Part shown: in pieces, positions 60,707-64,000 of the stretch
Layout: every line of letters begins with the position of its first letter
Position numbering within the stretch: position 1 is the stretch's first letter
Assembly (NCBI GenBank): GCA_947502635.1
Contig: CANNAN010000006.1
Location: forward strand, 124,001 to 188,000
Length of the DNA: 64,000 nt
Direction: 5' to 3'
Origin: an uncultured Flavobacteriaceae bacterium
GTDB taxonomy: Bacteria; Bacteroidota; Bacteroidia; Flavobacteriales; Flavobacteriaceae
The notes under the pieces: model-generated
Database searches by the model: none
Told to the model about the DNA's origin: nothing
Seen by the model: only the letters and a program-made list of their open reading frames with translations
Made by a program: the position numbers and the translations under genes

Positions 60707-60718
60707 TGATAATTGTCA
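60707..60718. promoter_or_regulatory. CRP/FNR-like palindrome, site 2 (napD side)
   Basis: TGATAATTGTCA, centred about 64 bp before the napD start codon and about 30 bp upstream of a -7-like TATTTTTA. Same flanks as site 1, 89 bp away. The regulator is unknown and not encoded here. Confidence 0.45.
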
Positions 60719-60737
60719 GTTTTTATCTTTTTTAATT

Positions 60738-60753
60738 AGGATATTTTTATCCT
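60738..60753 (+). promoter_or_regulatory. nap promoter inverted repeat over the -7 element
   Basis: AGGATA-TTTT-TATCCT, a perfect 6-bp inverted repeat containing the -7-like TATTTTTA (60742-60749). It matches the sequence over the -7 of the Rrf2/NO operon at 16130-16144 in 14 of 15 positions. Confidence 0.5.
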
Positions 60754-60776
60754 GTTATAAAACAAACGTATTTCTT

Positions 60777-61016
60777 ATGCCTATTAAAAGTTACTTAGCA
60801 CATCCTCAGGAAGGAAAGAAGGAAGCCCTTATGGAGGCTTTGTCTAAGATTGATCATTGCGATGTTATTCCTGCTGAAAACAAAGAGTTACTTATAGTGG
60901 TAACAGATACAGAAAGTAAAACAGATGACGAAAAAGTAAAAGAGTCTATTGAAGCTATTAAGTATTTAAAATTACTAGCATTGGTTTCTGGCTTTAATAC
61001 ACCGAAAAACAATTAA
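60777..61016 (+). CDS. napD: NapD-type chaperone of periplasmic nitrate reductase
   Basis: 79 residues, ferredoxin-like fold: SYLAHPQEGKKEALMEALSKIDHCDVIPAENKELLIVVTD. NapD binds the Tat signal peptide of NapA and holds back export until the Mo cofactor is inserted. The NapA gene, with a matching Tat signal, begins 2 bp later. Confidence 0.85.
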   Translation: MPIKSYLAHPQEGKKEALMEALSKIDHCDVIPAENKELLIVVTDTESKTDDEKVKESIEAIKYLKLLALVSGFNTPKNN

Positions 61017-61018
61017 AT

Positions 61019-63346
61019 ATGCAAAACTCTTTAACAAACAGAAGGAATTTTATTAAAAAAATGGCTGCAGCTGCAGCAATGACAGCAGCGGCAACTATGT
61101 TTCCTGGAATTATATTTGCTTCAGAACAAGAAGCTAATTTACCAAAAGGAGGCAATCTGGATTGGAAAAAAGGCCCTTGTCGTTTTTGCGGTGTAGGGTG
61201 TGGTATTTTAGTAGGCGTCGATCAAGGCAAAGCAGTAGCTGTAAAAGGAGATCCTAATTCTTCTGTAAACAAAGGATTGCTTTGTGTAAAAGGGTATCAT
61301 CAAATTATGTGTACCCAGGCCAAAGATAGATTAACACATGCTTTGGTTAAGAAAAATGGGAAATATGTTCAAACGCCTATTAATGAAGCCTTAGATATTG
61401 TTGCTAATAAAATGAAAGAAACCATTGAGAAACATGGTAAAGACTCGGTAGCGATGTATACATCTGGTCAATCAACAATTCCTGAAGGTTATGTCGCTTC
61501 TAAATTAATGAAAGGCGCTATTGGTACTAATAATTTAGATTGTAATGCGCGTTTATGTATGGCGAGTGCGGTGGCAGGGTTTTTAACCTCTTTTGGTGCC
61601 GATGAACCTATGGGATGCTATGACGATATAGATCACGCAGATTATTTTATTACCTGGGGAAATAATATGGCAGAAATGCATCCTGTATTATTTTCAAGAA
61701 TGTTAGAACAAAAAAATAGAAGAGGTGCAAAAATTATAGATTTTGCAACCAGAACAACACGTTCTAGTACAGCATCTAATAAGTCTATTTTATTTGAACC
61801 TCAAACAGATTTAGCTGTTGCCAATGCTATTTGTTATGAAATTATTAATAATGGTTGGGTCAATAAATCCTTTGTAGAGAATCATGTCAATTTTAATAAG
61901 GGACTCACAAATATGGGTTATGGCTTAGAAGATAAATTCAAGTTTAAAGACAAGCCTACCAAAATTGATTTTGAAGCTTATAAAAAATTCTTAGAAGACT
62001 ATACACCAGAGAAAGTAGCAAAATACTCTAAAGTATCTGTAAAAGACATTAAATATTTAGCTGCTATTTATGGCGACCCTAATAAAAAAGTAGTGTCTTA
62101 CTGGTGTATGGGCATGAACCAGCATACAAGAGGAACTTGGATGAATAACTTGGTTTATAACATTCATTTACTAACTGGTAAAATTTCGCAACCAGGAAAC
62201 GGTCCCTTTTCTTTAACGGGGCAACCGTCAGCTTGCGGAACAGCAAGAGAGGTTGGGACTTTTACACATAAACTGCCAAAAGGAGTGGTTATGAATGAAA
62301 AACACCGACGTTTAGCAGCTAAAATATGGAAAGTACCTTATGAAAGAATTCCATCGAAACCGACCTATCATGCCACAGAAATGTTTAGAGCTGTAGATCG
62401 CGGTGATATTAAATTTATTTGGACTCAAGTTACAAACCCCTTAGTGTCACTGCCAAAGACAGGTCGTTACCGTCCAGCTATGGAGAAAGAATCTTGTTTT
62501 GTTGTGGTTTCTGATGTGTTTCCAACACCAACATCCGATGTCGCTGATGTCATTTTACCAGCGTCCTGGCATATAGAAAAAAGTGGCTTGTACGGAAACT
62601 CAGAGCGCAGAACGCAGCATTGGGATAAAATGGTAGAAGGTCCAGGGGAAACAACTCCAGATGCTTGGATGACTATTGAAATCGCAAAACGAATGGGATA
62701 CGGTGATTTATTCCCTTATAGTGAAGAAAATCACGTCGAAGAGATTTATAACGAATACAGACAGTTTCATGAGGGGGCAAAACATGGGATGGCTCCTTTA
62801 GAAGTTCTTAAAAAAGAATCGGGTGCTATTTGGCCGTATGTAAATGGAAAATCTACACAATGGCGTTTTAATGCGAAGTACGATCCCGCATGTAGTAACG
62901 ATAAAGACTTCCATTTTTATGGAAAACCAGATGGCAAAGCAGTGATTTGGCAACGTCCTTACGAGCCAGCTCCAGAAGTTCCAGATGCAGAATATCCATT
63001 TTGGTTAAATACAGGACGTGTTATAGAGCATTGGCATACAGGTTCTATGACGCGCAGAATTCCTGTGTTACATAAAGCAATGCCAGAAGCTTATGTGGAA
63101 TTTCATCCAGACGACGCTAACAGTTTAGGGATTAGAAATGGTGAAAAAATAAAAGTAAGTTCACGAAGAGGTTCGTGTGTATTACCAGCATCAATAAACC
63201 AAAGAGGTCTGCCTACTAAAGGGCAAGTCTTTGTGCCTTTCTTTGATGAAAATATGCTGATTAATGATGTTACTTTAGATGCTTTTTGTCCTATTTCTAA
63301 AGAGCCAGACTATAAAAAATGTGCTGTTAAAGTTGAAAAAGCATAA
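61019..63346 (+). CDS. napA: Periplasmic nitrate reductase catalytic subunit NapA
   Basis: 775 residues. A Tat signal NRRNFIKK with an alanine-rich hydrophobic part occupies 1-35. The [4Fe-4S] ligands are C54, C57, C61 and C89, and the molybdenum ligand is the cysteine of NARLCMASA near 180. RVIEHWHTGSMTRR and FVPFFDENMLIND in the C-terminus are NapA-type cofactor-binding blocks. It reduces nitrate to nitrite in the periplasm, giving respiratory or redox-balancing capacity alongside the cytoplasmic NasA fusion at 6759. It uses bis-MGD made by the neighbouring moa/moe/mob genes. Confidence 0.95.
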   Translation: MQNSLTNRRNFIKKMAAAAAMTAAATMFPGIIFASEQEANLPKGGNLDWKKGPCRFCGVGCGILVGVDQGKAVAVKGDPNSSVNKGLLCVKGYHQIMCTQAKDRLTHALVKKNGKYVQTPINEALDIVANKMKETIEKHGKDSVAMYTSGQSTIPEGYVASKLMKGAIGTNNLDCNARLCMASAVAGFLTSFGADEPMGCYDDIDHADYFITWGNNMAEMHPVLFSRMLEQKNRRGAKIIDFATRTTRSSTASNKSILFEPQTDLAVANAICYEIINNGWVNKSFVENHVNFNKGLTNMGYGLEDKFKFKDKPTKIDFEAYKKFLEDYTPEKVAKYSKVSVKDIKYLAAIYGDPNKKVVSYWCMGMNQHTRGTWMNNLVYNIHLLTGKISQPGNGPFSLTGQPSACGTAREVGTFTHKLPKGVVMNEKHRRLAAKIWKVPYERIPSKPTYHATEMFRAVDRGDIKFIWTQVTNPLVSLPKTGRYRPAMEKESCFVVVSDVFPTPTSDVADVILPASWHIEKSGLYGNSERRTQHWDKMVEGPGETTPDAWMTIEIAKRMGYGDLFPYSEENHVEEIYNEYRQFHEGAKHGMAPLEVLKKESGAIWPYVNGKSTQWRFNAKYDPACSNDKDFHFYGKPDGKAVIWQRPYEPAPEVPDAEYPFWLNTGRVIEHWHTGSMTRRIPVLHKAMPEAYVEFHPDDANSLGIRNGEKIKVSSRRGSCVLPASINQRGLPTKGQVFVPFFDENMLINDVTLDAFCPISKEPDYKKCAVKVEKA

Positions 63347-63348
63347 CA

Positions 63349-64000
63349 ATGAAAAAGAGACTAGGTATCATATCGTTATTTGTAATTCTTTTTATAGCAT
63401 TTATTACTATTTGGAATTACAGCTATCAAATAGGACTTGAAGAAGCTTATATTCCAGTTGAAGATGAACAACATATATATGTGATTCCTTCAGAATCAGG
63501 TGTTTTTAAGCGTTCTCAACATGCTTTAGATTATGAAAATATGCCCATAGATGAGCATCATCAACGGTCACTTACAACTTACTATCAAAATAGAGCATAT
63601 CATGGCGCGCCACCAAGTATTCCACATCCAGTAGACGAGCATCAAAATATGGGCGGAACAAGTTGTTTAAAATGTCATGAAAATGGTGGGTTTACAGAAA
63701 AATTTCAAGCTTATGCACCTGTTACACCACATCCAGAGTTGGTAAACTGTAAACAATGTCATGTAGAACAAAACACGAATACATTGTTTAAAAGTGGTTA
63801 TTATGCAAGTGTGAAGGCACCAGAAGCAGGCGTTAACAATGCTTTATTAGGAAGCCCGCCAATGATTCCGCATCAAATTCAATTAAGAGAGAATTGCTTG
63901 TCTTGTCATGCAGGGCCAAGTGCACCTAAAGAAATAAGAGTATCTCATCCAAATCGTGTGAATTGTAGACAATGTCATGTACCTAATAATAAAGAGATGG
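63349..64000 (+). CDS. NapB-like multihaem cytochrome c, cut by the window end
   Basis: 217 residues are visible, without a stop. An uncleaved or signal-type N-terminal helix (5-22) is followed by a periplasmic part with four CxxCH haem motifs: 106-110, 134-138, 183-187 and 206-210. The spacing repeats as a pair: IPH...CLxCH...HP...CxQCHV, then IPH...CLxCH...HP...CxQCHV. Standard NapB has only one such pair (two haems). This looks like a duplicated NapB unit, so a tetrahaem electron donor for NapA. It starts 2 bp after napA. More haems may follow beyond 64000. Confidence 0.82.
   Translation, partial: MKKRLGIISLFVILFIAFITIWNYSYQIGLEEAYIPVEDEQHIYVIPSESGVFKRSQHALDYENMPIDEHHQRSLTTYYQNRAYHGAPPSIPHPVDEHQNMGGTSCLKCHENGGFTEKFQAYAPVTPHPELVNCKQCHVEQNTNTLFKSGYYASVKAPEAGVNNALLGSPPMIPHQIQLRENCLSCHAGPSAPKEIRVSHPNRVNCRQCHVPNNKEM

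Overview
The window is AT-rich chromosome from a member of the Bacteroidetes, most probably a marine Flavobacteriaceae. The evidence is type IX secretion (T9SS) C-terminal sorting domains, lipoproteins with short lipoboxes, promoters that fit the Bacteroidetes -7 element TAnnTTTG, weak Shine-Dalgarno sequences, and dense same-strand operons. No tRNA, rRNA, CRISPR array or transposase was found.

Layout. 1-5.0 kb: two small genes, a MATE exporter and an HpaII-type restriction-modification pair; the exporter and R-M genes lie between ~100-bp direct repeats. 5.1-11.7 kb: nitrate uptake and assimilation, with a NarK-type transporter, a 1173-residue nitrate reductase fused to its own FAD/NAD and BFD-type Fe-S modules, and an unusual nitrite/sulfite-reductase-like protein ending in rubredoxin. 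11.8-16.1 kb (minus strand): a nitric oxide (NO) defence operon of an NsrR-like Rrf2 regulator, a 4-TM protein, a ferredoxin, a cupin, quinol-type NO reductase and a group III truncated haemoglobin. 16.3-20.3 kb (plus strand): a five-gene NO-sensing phosphorelay of receiver, H-NOX, PAS histidine kinase, HPt and LytTR regulator. 20.5-38 kb: an accessory region with a T9SS protein, a repeat-flanked lipoprotein/serine-hydrolase pair, a PAAR/Het-C effector followed by five mosaic lipoprotein paralogues, and three gene modules separated by palindromic attC-like junctions. 38.2-52.9 kb: a surface polysaccharide locus (TPR/beta-barrel exporter, STAS proteins, flippase, GT4, GT2, GT-C, glycoside hydrolase). 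52.9-60.6 kb (minus strand): molybdenum cofactor synthesis with a ModE-type regulator. 60.8-64 kb: periplasmic nitrate reductase napDA and a multihaem cytochrome cut by the window end.

How it fits together. Nitrate reduction, molybdenum cofactor supply and NO handling sit side by side. The most interesting observation is a 21-bp-period direct repeat (consensus AYYYRYCKAMW twice) upstream of five transcription units: the H-NOX operon itself, the T9SS gene at 20.5 kb, the STAS/flippase operon, the GT4 gene and the GT2 gene. In every case it ends 28-31 bp before a -7-like element, and four of the five promoters show no -33 TTG. This geometry is what a LytTR activator would need. I infer that the H-NOX phosphorelay and its LytTR regulator switch on the polysaccharide/surface locus in response to NO, i.e. 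a self-contained NO-to-matrix regulon. Other regulatory signals are a near-perfect ModE box over the moeA promoter, a pair of CRP/FNR-like palindromes between moeA and napD, and a shared inverted repeat over the -7 elements of the Rrf2 operon and of nap.
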